Shown: piece after piece, positions 7,874 to 15,461 of the stretch
Layout: each line of letters opens with the position of its first letter
Position numbering within the stretch: position 1 is the first letter of the stretch
Source: DAHUYF01 sp035553515
GTDB taxonomy: Bacteria > Pseudomonadota > Alphaproteobacteria > ATCC43930 > CGMCC-115725
Assembly: GCA_035553515.1 (NCBI GenBank)
Contig: DATNDG010000088.1
Coordinates: 4,015 to 68,014 of the forward strand
Reading direction: 5' to 3'
Length of the DNA: 64,000 bases
The notes under the pieces: model-generated
Database searches by the model: none
The model's input: the letters and a program-made list of their open reading frames with translations, nothing else
What the model was told of the DNA's origin: nothing
Program-made: the position numbers and the translations under genes

Positions 7874-9028
7874 TCAGGCCGCGTTTTCGCGCCAGAAGAG
7901 GGCAACGAAACCGGCGATGAGCGCCAGCATGACCAGCACGATCGCGACCGCGCCGGGCCAGCCGAAGCGCGCGAAGGGGAGGCCTGGCAAGACGCCGCCG
8001 ACGCTGCCGCCGATGTAGTAGAAAGTGACGTAGAGGCCGACCGCCGAGGAGCGGCCGTCGCGCGCCGAGACGGCGACAAAGCCCGTTGCCACCGCCTGGC
8101 AGACGAAGCCGCTGCCGGCGCCGATGGCAAGGCCGAGCACGATCACCGGCAGCGACGGCACCAGGGTGAGCCCCATCCCCAGCGCCCAGAGCGCGGCGAG
8201 CGCCACCACGAGATTGCGCCGGCCGAAGCGCGCCACTGCGCGGCCGGTGAGGAGCGTCGTGCCGACGCCGGTCAGATAGACGACGAAGATCGCGCCGAGC
8301 TCGCCCGGGGTCAGGTTATAGGGTGGCGCGGCCAGGTGGAAATTCACATAGGTGAAGCTGGCGATGAAGGTGAAGAGCACACCGAAGCCCACGGCGTATG
8401 TCGCGACGAGCTGCGGGTTGGCGAGATGGCGCAGCATCTGCCGCGCCGAGGCGGCAAGCCCGGGCGAACGCTGAAAGCGCCGCTCGCGCGGCAGCAGCAG
8501 GGCGACCCCCGCCGCCGCAATCAAGGTGATCGCCGCGAGCGTCAGGAAGGCCCCTTGCCAGCCGATTGATTCCGCCAGCATGCCCGGCAGCAACCGCCCG
8601 AGGAAGCCGCCGAAGCTGCTGGCCGAGAGATAGATCCCGGTGACCGAGGTAGCCTCGGCCGCCGGCAGCTCGTCGCCGACATAGGCGATGGTGACGGCGA
8701 AGACCGGCGGCAGCAGCAGGCCCTGCACGAAGCGCCAGAAGACAATGCCGTGGAGCGTGGTCGAGAGCCCGACCAGCGCGGTGGGCGCCACCAGCGCCAG
8801 CATGGCGGCGACGATGACGCGCTTGCGGCCCAGCACATCGGCAACCGTGCCGGTGAAGGGAGCGATGAGGGCGATCGCGAGGGTGGTGGCGCTCACGGTG
8901 AGGCTCACCTCCCCCGCGCCGGCGCCGAGCTCTTTCGCCAGCAGCGGCAACAGCGCCTGCGGCGAATAAAGGTTGAGGAAGGTGATGAACCCCGCCAGCG
9001 CCACGGCGGTCCGCCGCCGGTCGAGCAT
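7874..9028 (-). CDS. MFS transporter (YnfM/arabinose-efflux type)
   Basis: 384 aa, 12 hydrophobic segments. The loop-2 signature GTVADVLGRKRV lies near residue 60, and WRFVQGLLLPPVFAV near 98. The family usually exports small hydrophilic or amphipathic compounds by proton antiport. ATG at 9028 begins directly at the cytoplasmic MLDRRRTAVALAGF terminus. The gene converges with HerA and ends beside a hairpin. The unit upstream of it (9067-9280) has its own promoter and terminator, so this MFS is either transcribed by read-through or from an unseen promoter in 9029-9066. Confidence 0.85.
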   Translation of the reverse strand: MLDRRRTAVALAGFITFLNLYSPQALLPLLAKELGAGAGEVSLTVSATTLAIALIAPFTGTVADVLGRKRVIVAAMLALVAPTALVGLSTTLHGIVFWRFVQGLLLPPVFAVTIAYVGDELPAAEATSVTGIYLSASSFGGFLGRLLPGMLAESIGWQGAFLTLAAITLIAAAGVALLLPRERRFQRSPGLAASARQMLRHLANPQLVATYAVGFGVLFTFIASFTYVNFHLAAPPYNLTPGELGAIFVVYLTGVGTTLLTGRAVARFGRRNLVVALAALWALGMGLTLVPSLPVIVLGLAIGAGSGFVCQAVATGFVAVSARDGRSSAVGLYVTFYYIGGSVGGVLPGLPFARFGWPGAVAIVLVMLALIAGFVALFWRENAA

Positions 9029-9066
9029 CAGCCGCCCTCACGCCTCGAGGTCATCGCATCCCCCTC

Positions 9067-9097
9067 AAAAAGAAGGGCCGCCCGAGGGCGGCCCTTC
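9067..9097 (-). terminator. Intrinsic terminator of the 24-codon small ORF unit
   Basis: On the minus strand a 12-bp stem (gaagggccgccc/gggcggcccttc, 9072-9083 and 9086-9097) is followed by CTTTTTGAGG. A GC stem plus a T-tract is a textbook Rho-independent terminator. It lies 42 nt after the small ORF stop codon. Confidence 0.75.
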
Positions 9098-9139
9098 CAC
9101 TGTCAGAGAGCGGTCATCAGCGACCGCGACGACATCGCG

Positions 9140-9214
9140 TCAGGCGACCGCGACCCCTGCTACGGCAGCGATCCCGGTCATGCTGATCAACCGCAATCCA
9201 TGACAATGAGACAC
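9140..9214 (-). CDS. 24-aa small ORF behind a maximal Shine-Dalgarno
   Basis: GTG start at 9214, TGA at 9140-9142. The peptide begins MSHCHGLRLI and ends in a hydrophobic AAVAGVAVA tail. The 5' leader contains AGAAAGGAGGTGATCC (9216-9231), complementary to 16 consecutive nt of the 16S rRNA 3' tail. The core GGAGG is about 7-8 nt from the GTG. A promoter lies just upstream and a strong terminator downstream, giving a predicted transcript of about 180 nt that encodes nothing else. I do not recognise the peptide. It could be a secreted or membrane micropeptide, a ribosome-titrating leader, or a regulatory ORF for the downstream MFS gene. A coding origin is supported by context, not homology. Confidence 0.5.
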   Translation of the reverse strand: MSHCHGLRLISMTGIAAVAGVAVA

Positions 9215-9251
9215 GGGATCACCTCCTTTCTGTAGTTGTGACGACAGGCTG

Positions 9252-9280
9252 AAGCTAAGCGCCCGGCCCCGCCCTGGCAA
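9252..9280 (-). promoter_or_regulatory. Promoter of the small ORF unit
   Basis: On the minus strand TTGCCA (9275-9280) and TAGCTT (9252-9257) are spaced by 17 nt. Transcription would begin about 30 nt upstream of the small ORF start. Confidence 0.5.
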
Positions 9281-9299
9281 GAGGGAGCGCTTTCCGGGC

Positions 9300-9314
9300 T
9301 GCTGCAGTGCAGCA
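9300..9314. promoter_or_regulatory. Palindrome between divergent promoters
   Basis: TGCTGCA-G-TGCAGCA is a perfect inverted repeat with 7-bp arms and a 1-nt centre. It is placed between the small ORF promoter and the tetR promoter, where an operator would be expected. The binding protein is unknown; the adjacent TetR protein is one candidate. Confidence 0.35.
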
Positions 9315-9321
9315 AAACCCC

Positions 9322-9367
9322 TTGCCTGCGGCGGGGACCCGGCATAGAGTGACTGACTGGACAGTCA
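9322..9367 (+). promoter_or_regulatory. tetR promoter with TetR-type operator
   Basis: TTGCCT (9322-9327) and TAGAGT (9345-9350) are 17 nt apart. The start region overlaps TGACTGACTGGACAGTCA (9350-9367), with inverted TGACTG/CAGTCA half-sites separated by 6 nt. The position over the transcription start fits autorepression by the TetR protein encoded at 9387, which would also control the RND genes in the same operon. Confidence 0.55.
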
Positions 9368-9386
9368 TTATCCCGGGGGAAATCCG

Positions 9387-10049
9387 ATGGAGGTCGCCGC
9401 TTCGGCCGGGGCGTCGGCGCCCAGCCGCCGCCGCCGCAAGGCCGCGCGCCCCGCAGAGCTGATCGAGGCCGCGGTCGAGGTCTTCGCCGAGAGGGGTTTC
9501 GCCGCCGCGCGCATCGACGATGTGGCGCGCCGCGCCGGGGTCAGCAAGGGCACGGCCTATCTCTACTTCCCCAACAAGGAGGCGCTGTTCAAGGCGGCGG
9601 TGCAGGAGGTCGTCGTCACCCGCATCGCGCTGGGCGAGCGCGATGTCGAGGAATGGCAGGGCTCGTGCGCCGAGCTGCTGGGGCGCATGCTGGAGCAATG
9701 GGCGGGGGTGATCCGCTCGCGCCAGGGCGGTCTGCTGAAGCTCATTGTCGCTGAGGCGCGCAACTTCCCCGATCTCGCCGCCTGGTATCACCACGAGGTC
9801 GGCGAGCGCGGCCATCGCCTGTTCTGCGCGGTGCTGAGCCGCGGCATCGCGCGCGGCGAGTTCCGCCCGGTCGATGTCGAGGCGACGGCGCATGTCATCG
9901 CCTGCCCGATGGCCTTCCGCGCTATCTGGACGCATTCGCTCGGCTGCTACGAGACGCCGCCGATACCCGATGAGCGTTTCTACGACACCTACTTCGCCTT
10001 CGTGCGGGCGGGCTTGCGCGCCGAGCGCCCGGCCGAGGCAGGGGAGTGA
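9387..10049 (+). CDS. TetR/AcrR family transcriptional regulator
   Basis: 220 aa. The N-terminal HTH domain (about residues 20-67) carries IDDVARRAGVSKGTAYLYFPNKEALF, the classic TetR recognition helix region. The C-terminal half is the ligand/dimerisation domain, with FRAIWTHSLGCYE near the end. The first gene of an operon with an RND adaptor and pump, it is presumably their local repressor and derepressed by a pump substrate. A TGACTG-N6-CAGTCA operator overlaps its promoter. Its stop lies 5 bp before the preferred adaptor start. Confidence 0.9.
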   Translation: MEVAASAGASAPSRRRRKAARPAELIEAAVEVFAERGFAAARIDDVARRAGVSKGTAYLYFPNKEALFKAAVQEVVVTRIALGERDVEEWQGSCAELLGRMLEQWAGVIRSRQGGLLKLIVAEARNFPDLAAWYHHEVGERGHRLFCAVLSRGIARGEFRPVDVEATAHVIACPMAFRAIWTHSLGCYETPPIPDERFYDTYFAFVRAGLRAERPAEAGE

Positions 10050-10054
10050 CGCCG

Positions 10055-11248
10055 ATGGAGAGCTCCGGCCGCGCGCGCGGCGACATCACGATCCGGCGGG
10101 TGCCGCTGCGCAGCCGCAGGATGACCATCTGGCTCCTCGTCATGCTGCTGCTGATGGCGCTGCTGCTGGGCGGGCTTTGGGGCTTCAACGCCTTCCGCAC
10201 CAAGGCGATCTCGAGCTTCTTCGCGCACAACAAGCCGCCGCCGGCGGTGGTCGCCATGACCGTGGCCGGGCGGCAGAGCGTGCCAAGCTATCTCACCGCC
10301 ATCGGCACCATCGCCGCGGTGCACCAGGTGACGGCGAGCTCGGAGGTGGGCGGACTGGTGACGCAGATCCCGTTCACCGCCGGCGAGACGGTCAAGGCGG
10401 GACAGCCGCTGGTGCAGCTCGATGACGGACCCGAGCAGGCGGATCTGAAGAATTTCCAGGCGCAGGCGCGCTATGCCGCGGTCACCTTGAAACGCAACCA
10501 GGAGCTCGAGGCGCGGCAGGCGGCGCCGAAGGCAACGGTCGACCAGAACCAGTCGCAGCTCGACCAGGCGAATGCCAGCATCGCCAAGACCCAGGCGCAG
10601 ATTGCGCAGAAGCTCATCCGCGCGCCCTTCGCCGGCAAGCTCGGCGTGCGCCAGGTTGAGGTCGGCCAGTATGTCGGCCCCGGCACGCCGATGGTGACCC
10701 TCACCGACCTGACGCGGCTCTACATCAATTTCACGCTGCCGGAGAAGGACGCGGCCTCGCTCCATGCGGGGCAGGACATCGAGTTCACCGTCGATGCCTT
10801 TCCCGGACAGAGCTTCAAGGCGGTGGTAAACGCGATCGAGCCGCAGATCTCGGCCGATACCCGTACCATCAAGCTGCAAGCGGTGATGGACAACCCCGAC
10901 GGCAAGCTGCTGCCCGGCATGTTCGCGAGTGTGCGCGTCGTGCTGCCACCACAGCCGCCGGTCGTGACCCTGCCCGAGACGGCGGTGGATCACACGCTCT
11001 ACGGCGACAGCGTCTATGTCGTGCACCAGGAGGGGAACGACCCGAAGGGCGAGCCGTCGCTGGTGGCCAAGCGCGTGCCGGTCAAGACCGGCACGCATTT
11101 CGGCGGCAAGGTCGCCATCCTCTCCGGCGTCGAGGCGGGCGACCGGGTGGTGGCGCTCGGCCAGAACAAGGTGCTGTTCGACGGCGAGCCGGTGGCACCC
11201 GCCGCAAACGGCCCGCTGGCGCCGCCGGCGCAGATCCCGACCAACTGA
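10055..11248 (+). CDS. RND efflux periplasmic adaptor subunit
   Basis: 397 aa. An N-terminal membrane anchor (about residues 22-45, with MTIWLLVMLLLMALLLGGLW) is followed by the biotinyl-lipoyl half (VGGLVTQIPFTAGETVKAG), a helical hairpin with Gln/Ala-rich coiled coil, the second lipoyl half (IRAPFAGKLGVRQVEVGQYV) and a beta-barrel. This is the HlyD/AcrA-type fusion protein that links the RND pump to an outer-membrane channel. ATG at 10055 follows GGGGAG at 8 nt; GTG at 10046, overlapping the tetR stop, is an alternative. No outer-membrane factor gene is in the operon, so a TolC-like channel must be supplied from elsewhere. Confidence 0.9.
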   Translation: MESSGRARGDITIRRVPLRSRRMTIWLLVMLLLMALLLGGLWGFNAFRTKAISSFFAHNKPPPAVVAMTVAGRQSVPSYLTAIGTIAAVHQVTASSEVGGLVTQIPFTAGETVKAGQPLVQLDDGPEQADLKNFQAQARYAAVTLKRNQELEARQAAPKATVDQNQSQLDQANASIAKTQAQIAQKLIRAPFAGKLGVRQVEVGQYVGPGTPMVTLTDLTRLYINFTLPEKDAASLHAGQDIEFTVDAFPGQSFKAVVNAIEPQISADTRTIKLQAVMDNPDGKLLPGMFASVRVVLPPQPPVVTLPETAVDHTLYGDSVYVVHQEGNDPKGEPSLVAKRVPVKTGTHFGGKVAILSGVEAGDRVVALGQNKVLFDGEPVAPAANGPLAPPAQIPTN

Positions 11249-11279
11249 TCGACCCCGAGAAGCGCGAGGCCAGAGCCCC

Positions 11280-14200
11280 ATGGGCTTCACCGATCTCTTC
11301 ATCCGCCGTCCCGTGCTGTCAGTCGCGCTCAGCCTGCTGATCCTGCTGATCGGCGCGGTGGCGGGCTTTAATTTGCCGATCCGGCAGTATCCGAAGCTCG
11401 AGAACACGGTGATCACGATCACCACGCTCTATCCCGGCGCGCCGGCCGAGCTCATCCAGGGCTTCATCACCACGCCGATCGAGCAGGCGGTCGCCACCGC
11501 CGAGGGCCTCGACTACGTCACCTCGAACTCGATCCAGGGGGTGAGCACGATCCAGGCCTATGTCCAGCTCAACTACGACCCGAACAAGGCGATGACCGAT
11601 GTCATGGCCAAGGTGCAGCAGGTCAAGTTCCTGATCCCGGCCGAGGCGCAGGATCCGGTGATCGTCAAGCAGACCGGCCAGACCATCGACATCATGTATA
11701 TCGGCTTCGCCAGCAATACGGTGCAGAACGCGGCGATCGCCGACTATCTGTCGCGCGTCGTGCAGCCGCTGATGGCGACGATCCCGGGCGTAGCTCAGGC
11801 CGAGATCCTCGGCGGCCAGACCTTCGCCATGCGCATCTGGCTCGATCCGGCGCGCATGGCGGCGCGCGGCATCTCGGCCGACGACGTGGCGGTGGCGCTC
11901 CGCGCCAACAACTTCCAGGCGGCGCCCGGGCAGCGCAAAGGCTACTTCACCGTCACCAACGTCACCGCCGATACCGGCCTCACCGATGTCGCGCAGTTCA
12001 AGAAGATGGTGGTGAAGGCCAAGGGTGGCGCCCTGGTGCGGCTCGAGGACATCGCCCGGGTCGAGCTCGGCCCGCAGAACACCGACACCGCCGTGTCGAT
12101 GAATGGCCAGCACGCCGTCTTCCTCGGCATCCAGGTGACGCCCTCGGGCAATCCGCTGAGCGTCGTCAAGGACATCCGCGCGATGCAGCCGGATATCGAG
12201 CGCACATTGCCGCCCGGCGTTACCATGAACATCGCCTATGACGGGACGGTCTTCATCCAATCCTCGATCAACGAGGTGGTGCGCACGCTGATCGAAGCGG
12301 CGATCATCGTCATTTTCGTCATTTTCCTCTTCCTGGGCTCACCACGCTCGGTCGTGATCCCGATCGTCACCATCCCGCTGTCGCTGGTCGGCATCATGTC
12401 GGTGATGCTGGCGCTGGGCTTCAGCCTCAATCTGCTGACGCTCCTCGCCATGGTGCTGGCGATCGGCCTCGTCGTCGACGACGCCATCGTCGTCGTCGAG
12501 AATGTGCACCGGCACATCGAGGCGGGGATGACGCCGCTCCAGGCGGCGCTGGTCGGCGCGCGCGAGATCGTGGGCCCGATCATCGCCATGACCATCACCC
12601 TCGCCGCGGTCTACGCGCCGATCGGTCTCCTCGGCGGGCTCACCGGTGCGCTCTTCCGCGAGTTCGCCTTCTCGCTCGCGGGCTCGGTCATCGTCTCGGG
12701 CGTGATCGCGCTGACTTTGTCGCCGATGATGTGCTCCATGCTGCTGAAGCGCGAGGCGCTCCAAGGCCGCTTCCCCCGGCTCATAGAGCGCGGCTTCGGC
12801 GCCATCGCCAATGTCTATTCGCGCTTCCTCGCCGCGGCGCTCGCCTACCGGCCGGTGGTCTATGTCTTCGCGCTCGCCATCCTGGCGGCGATCGTCTTCC
12901 TCTTCCTCAACACCAAGGGCGAGCTCGCGCCGGAAGAGGACCAGGGCGTCCTGCTGGCGCTCTCCAAGGCCCCGCAATACGCCAATCTAGACTACATGGA
13001 GGCGTTCTCGAACCAGATCGACGCCGCCTATCGCTCCTTCCCGGAGACCGATCACACCTTCATCATCAGCGGCACGCAGGGGCCGCAGCAGGGCTTCTCG
13101 GGCTTCGTCACCAAGCCCTGGAACGAGCGCACGCGCTCGACGCTGCAGCTGAAGCCGCTGGTGCAGCAGGCGGTGGGCAAGATCCCCGGCATCACCACCT
13201 TCATCTTCTCGCCCTCGCCGCTGCCGACCTCCGTGCAGGGCCTGCCCTTCCAGATGGTGATCAGCGCGCCCGCCGATTTCGAGACCGTCTACAACGCCAT
13301 GGAGATGCTCAAGGAGAAGGCAAGGGCGAGCGGGCTCTTCATCGTCACCGACAGCGATCTGCGCTTCGACAACCCGACGATCAACGTGCGGATCGACCGC
13401 TCCAAGGCCAACGATCTCGGCGTCAGCATGCAGTCGATCGCCGACACGCTTGCCGTGCTGGTCGGCGAGAACTTCATCAACCGCTTCGATCTCTCCGGGC
13501 GCAGCTACTACGTCATCCCGCAGGTGCCGCGGGCGGACCGGCTGACGCCGGAGGCGCTGACGCGCTACTACGTCACCACTGCGAGCGGACAGCAGATCCC
13601 GCTCTCGACGGTGGTCTCGCTCGCCACCAGCACCGGGCCGAACGCGCTCACCCAGTACAACCAGCTCAATTCCGCGACCTTCCAGGCGGTGCTGGTGCCG
13701 GGCGTCACCGTCGGCCAGGCGGTCAAATTCTTCGAGGAGGCGACCAAGGCGCTGCCCAAGGGCTTCTCGCACGACTATTTCGGCGATGCGCGCCAGTACA
13801 CGCGCGAGGGCAACAAGCTCACCTATACCTTCGTCTTCGCGCTGATGATCATCTACCTGGTGCTGGCAGCGCAGTTCGAGAGCCTGCGCGACCCGATCGT
13901 CATCCTGGTGAGCGTACCGATGTCGGTGTTCGGCGCGCTGCTGCCGCTTTTCTTCTGGGTGGCGAGCCTCAACATCTATACGCAGATCGGCCTTGTGACC
14001 CTGATCGGCTTGATCAGCAAGCACGGCATCCTGATGGTGTCGTTCGCCAACGATCTGCAGCGCAGCGAGGATCTCGACCGCGTCAGCGCCATTGCGCGGG
14101 CGGCGCGGGTGCGGCTCCGGCCGATCCTGATGACCACGGCGGCGATGGTGGTGGGGCTTATCCCGCTGCTCACCGCCACGGGCGCCGGCGCGGCGAGCCG

Positions 14201-14351
14201 CTTCTCGATCGGCCTCGTCGTCGTCACCGGCATGTCGATCGGCACGCTCTTCACGCTTTTCGTGCTGCCGGCCGTCTACTGCGTCCTCGGCAGCGACCAC
14301 CGGGCCTCGGTTACCGCCGAGCGCGAGGCCGAGATCGCGGCGGTGAGCTGA
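11280..14351 (+). CDS. Efflux RND transporter permease (HAE-1 family)
   Basis: 1023 aa, full length for AcrB/MexF-type pumps. It starts with FTDLFIRRPVLSVALS, the standard first helix. The proton-relay pair is present in LVVDDAIVVVENVHRHIEAG (around residue 410). A second TM4 GXXXD-like block ISKHGILMVSFANDLQR is found near 925, and periplasmic domains fill both large loops. It exports drugs, dyes or other amphiphiles using proton motive force. The start at 11280, 31 bp after the adaptor stop, was chosen because everything upstream in the frame is a shadow of the adaptor gene. The family is certain; the substrate range is unknown. Confidence 0.95.
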   Translation: MGFTDLFIRRPVLSVALSLLILLIGAVAGFNLPIRQYPKLENTVITITTLYPGAPAELIQGFITTPIEQAVATAEGLDYVTSNSIQGVSTIQAYVQLNYDPNKAMTDVMAKVQQVKFLIPAEAQDPVIVKQTGQTIDIMYIGFASNTVQNAAIADYLSRVVQPLMATIPGVAQAEILGGQTFAMRIWLDPARMAARGISADDVAVALRANNFQAAPGQRKGYFTVTNVTADTGLTDVAQFKKMVVKAKGGALVRLEDIARVELGPQNTDTAVSMNGQHAVFLGIQVTPSGNPLSVVKDIRAMQPDIERTLPPGVTMNIAYDGTVFIQSSINEVVRTLIEAAIIVIFVIFLFLGSPRSVVIPIVTIPLSLVGIMSVMLALGFSLNLLTLLAMVLAIGLVVDDAIVVVENVHRHIEAGMTPLQAALVGAREIVGPIIAMTITLAAVYAPIGLLGGLTGALFREFAFSLAGSVIVSGVIALTLSPMMCSMLLKREALQGRFPRLIERGFGAIANVYSRFLAAALAYRPVVYVFALAILAAIVFLFLNTKGELAPEEDQGVLLALSKAPQYANLDYMEAFSNQIDAAYRSFPETDHTFIISGTQGPQQGFSGFVTKPWNERTRSTLQLKPLVQQAVGKIPGITTFIFSPSPLPTSVQGLPFQMVISAPADFETVYNAMEMLKEKARASGLFIVTDSDLRFDNPTINVRIDRSKANDLGVSMQSIADTLAVLVGENFINRFDLSGRSYYVIPQVPRADRLTPEALTRYYVTTASGQQIPLSTVVSLATSTGPNALTQYNQLNSATFQAVLVPGVTVGQAVKFFEEATKALPKGFSHDYFGDARQYTREGNKLTYTFVFALMIIYLVLAAQFESLRDPIVILVSVPMSVFGALLPLFFWVASLNIYTQIGLVTLIGLISKHGILMVSFANDLQRSEDLDRVSAIARAARVRLRPILMTTAAMVVGLIPLLTATGAGAASRFSIGLVVVTGMSIGTLFTLFVLPAVYCVLGSDHRASVTAEREAEIAAVS

Positions 14352-14418
14352 GGGAGCGATATCGGCGGGGGTGCGGGCTCCCGCGATTGCCAGAGCAATC
14401 GCTGACGCCCGCCAGCGA

Positions 14419-14433
14419 CGACGCTTCGCGTCG
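14419..14433. terminator. Short hairpin between convergent genes
   Basis: cgacgc (14419-14424) and gcgtcg (14428-14433) form a 6-bp stem with a ttc loop. It lies immediately before the stop of the minus-strand dehydrogenase and after the RND pump. Weak evidence: no T-tract on the plus strand beyond ctta. Confidence 0.25.
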
Positions 14434-14436
14434 CGC

Positions 14437-15444
14437 TTAATCCATCTCCGGCGTGATGACGTTGCGCGGACGGTTGGTCAGGAGCGCCGCGCGCATGGTC
14501 TCGGCCGCCTTGACGCGCGTGTCGTGCACCGATTCCGGCGAGTAGAAGGCGACGTGCGGCGTCACCACGAGCCTGCCTTCGAGCCAGGGCTCGCGCGCGC
14601 GATAGGCGCGCAGCAGTTCGGGCAGCGGCTCGACCGGCGGTTCGACGGGCACGACATCGAGGCCAGCGCCGGCGAGGTGGCCGTCGCGCAATACCTCATA
14701 GAGCGCATCGATATCGATGATCGGCCCGCGCGCCGTGGTGACCACCACCGCGCCGCGCGGCAGCAGGCGGAGCTGATCCAACCCGATCATCCCGCGGGTC
14801 TCGCGCGTCAGCGGCGTATGGATGGTGAGCGTATCGGTCTGGCGCAGCAGCTCCTCGAGGCTTTCGACGCGGGCGATGCCGAGCGCAAGCTCGGCGCCGC
14901 GCGGCAGGTAGGGATCGAAGAAGGCGACGCGGAAGCCGAAGGCGCGCGCGCGGAGCGCGGCCGCCGTGCCGATGCGGCCCAGGCCGAGGATGCCGAGGGT
15001 CTGCACCGAGGCGCGGCGCACGAGATCGCCGGGAATGGGCCGCCAGGCCGGCGGCGGGGAGCGGCGCTGCCTATCGTGGTGCTGGATGATGCCGCGGCGC
15101 AGCGCCAATGCCAGCGCGATCGCGTGGTCGGCGACCTCGGTCGTACCGTAATCGGGCACATTGCAGATGAGGATGTTGCGTGCGGCGGCCGCCGGCCGGT
15201 CGAGCCGATCGTAACCCACGCCCATGCGCACGATGGCCCTGAGCCGGGGAAACCGCGCCATATCCGCGCCGGTGACGGTGAAGCGCGAGATCATCAGCCC
15301 GTCGACTTCGGCGCAATCGGCGGCGGAAAGCTCGGCGATGGAGCCCGCCTCGTGCCGGACGACCCGCACATCGGGGCCGAACACGTCGCGCTCGAGCGCA
15401 TCGTCGGACAGCTGTCCTTCGGGGTAAAGTACCGTCACCGTCAT
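14437..15444 (-). CDS. C-terminal-binding-protein-like D-2-hydroxyacid dehydrogenase
   Basis: 335 aa of the NAD-dependent D-isomer-specific 2-hydroxyacid dehydrogenase family, CtBP-like branch. The Rossmann motif GILGLGRIGTAAALRARAFG lies near residue 150. The substrate/catalytic Arg is in TTARGPIIDIDALYE, the catalytic Glu region is around PVEPPVEPLPELL, and the catalytic His is in TPHVAFYS. It reduces a 2-keto acid to a D-2-hydroxyacid, or the reverse, in the cytoplasm. It is the third gene of an operon after the HD protein and the FAD monooxygenase (17-bp gap). This suggests a late step on an acid released by ring cleavage, which is inference. Confidence 0.88.
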   Translation of the reverse strand: MTVTVLYPEGQLSDDALERDVFGPDVRVVRHEAGSIAELSAADCAEVDGLMISRFTVTGADMARFPRLRAIVRMGVGYDRLDRPAAAARNILICNVPDYGTTEVADHAIALALALRRGIIQHHDRQRRSPPPAWRPIPGDLVRRASVQTLGILGLGRIGTAAALRARAFGFRVAFFDPYLPRGAELALGIARVESLEELLRQTDTLTIHTPLTRETRGMIGLDQLRLLPRGAVVVTTARGPIIDIDALYEVLRDGHLAGAGLDVVPVEPPVEPLPELLRAYRAREPWLEGRLVVTPHVAFYSPESVHDTRVKAAETMRAALLTNRPRNVITPEMD

Positions 15445-15461
15445 GCGTTCGTCCCTTTGCT

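Noticed and set aside
9216..9231. GGATCACCTCCTTTCT, identical to the 16S rRNA 3' end, as an rRNA gene fragment
   Set aside because: No further 16S or spacer similarity is seen on either side, and the opposite strand places it exactly as a Shine-Dalgarno before a GTG-started ORF with promoter and terminator.
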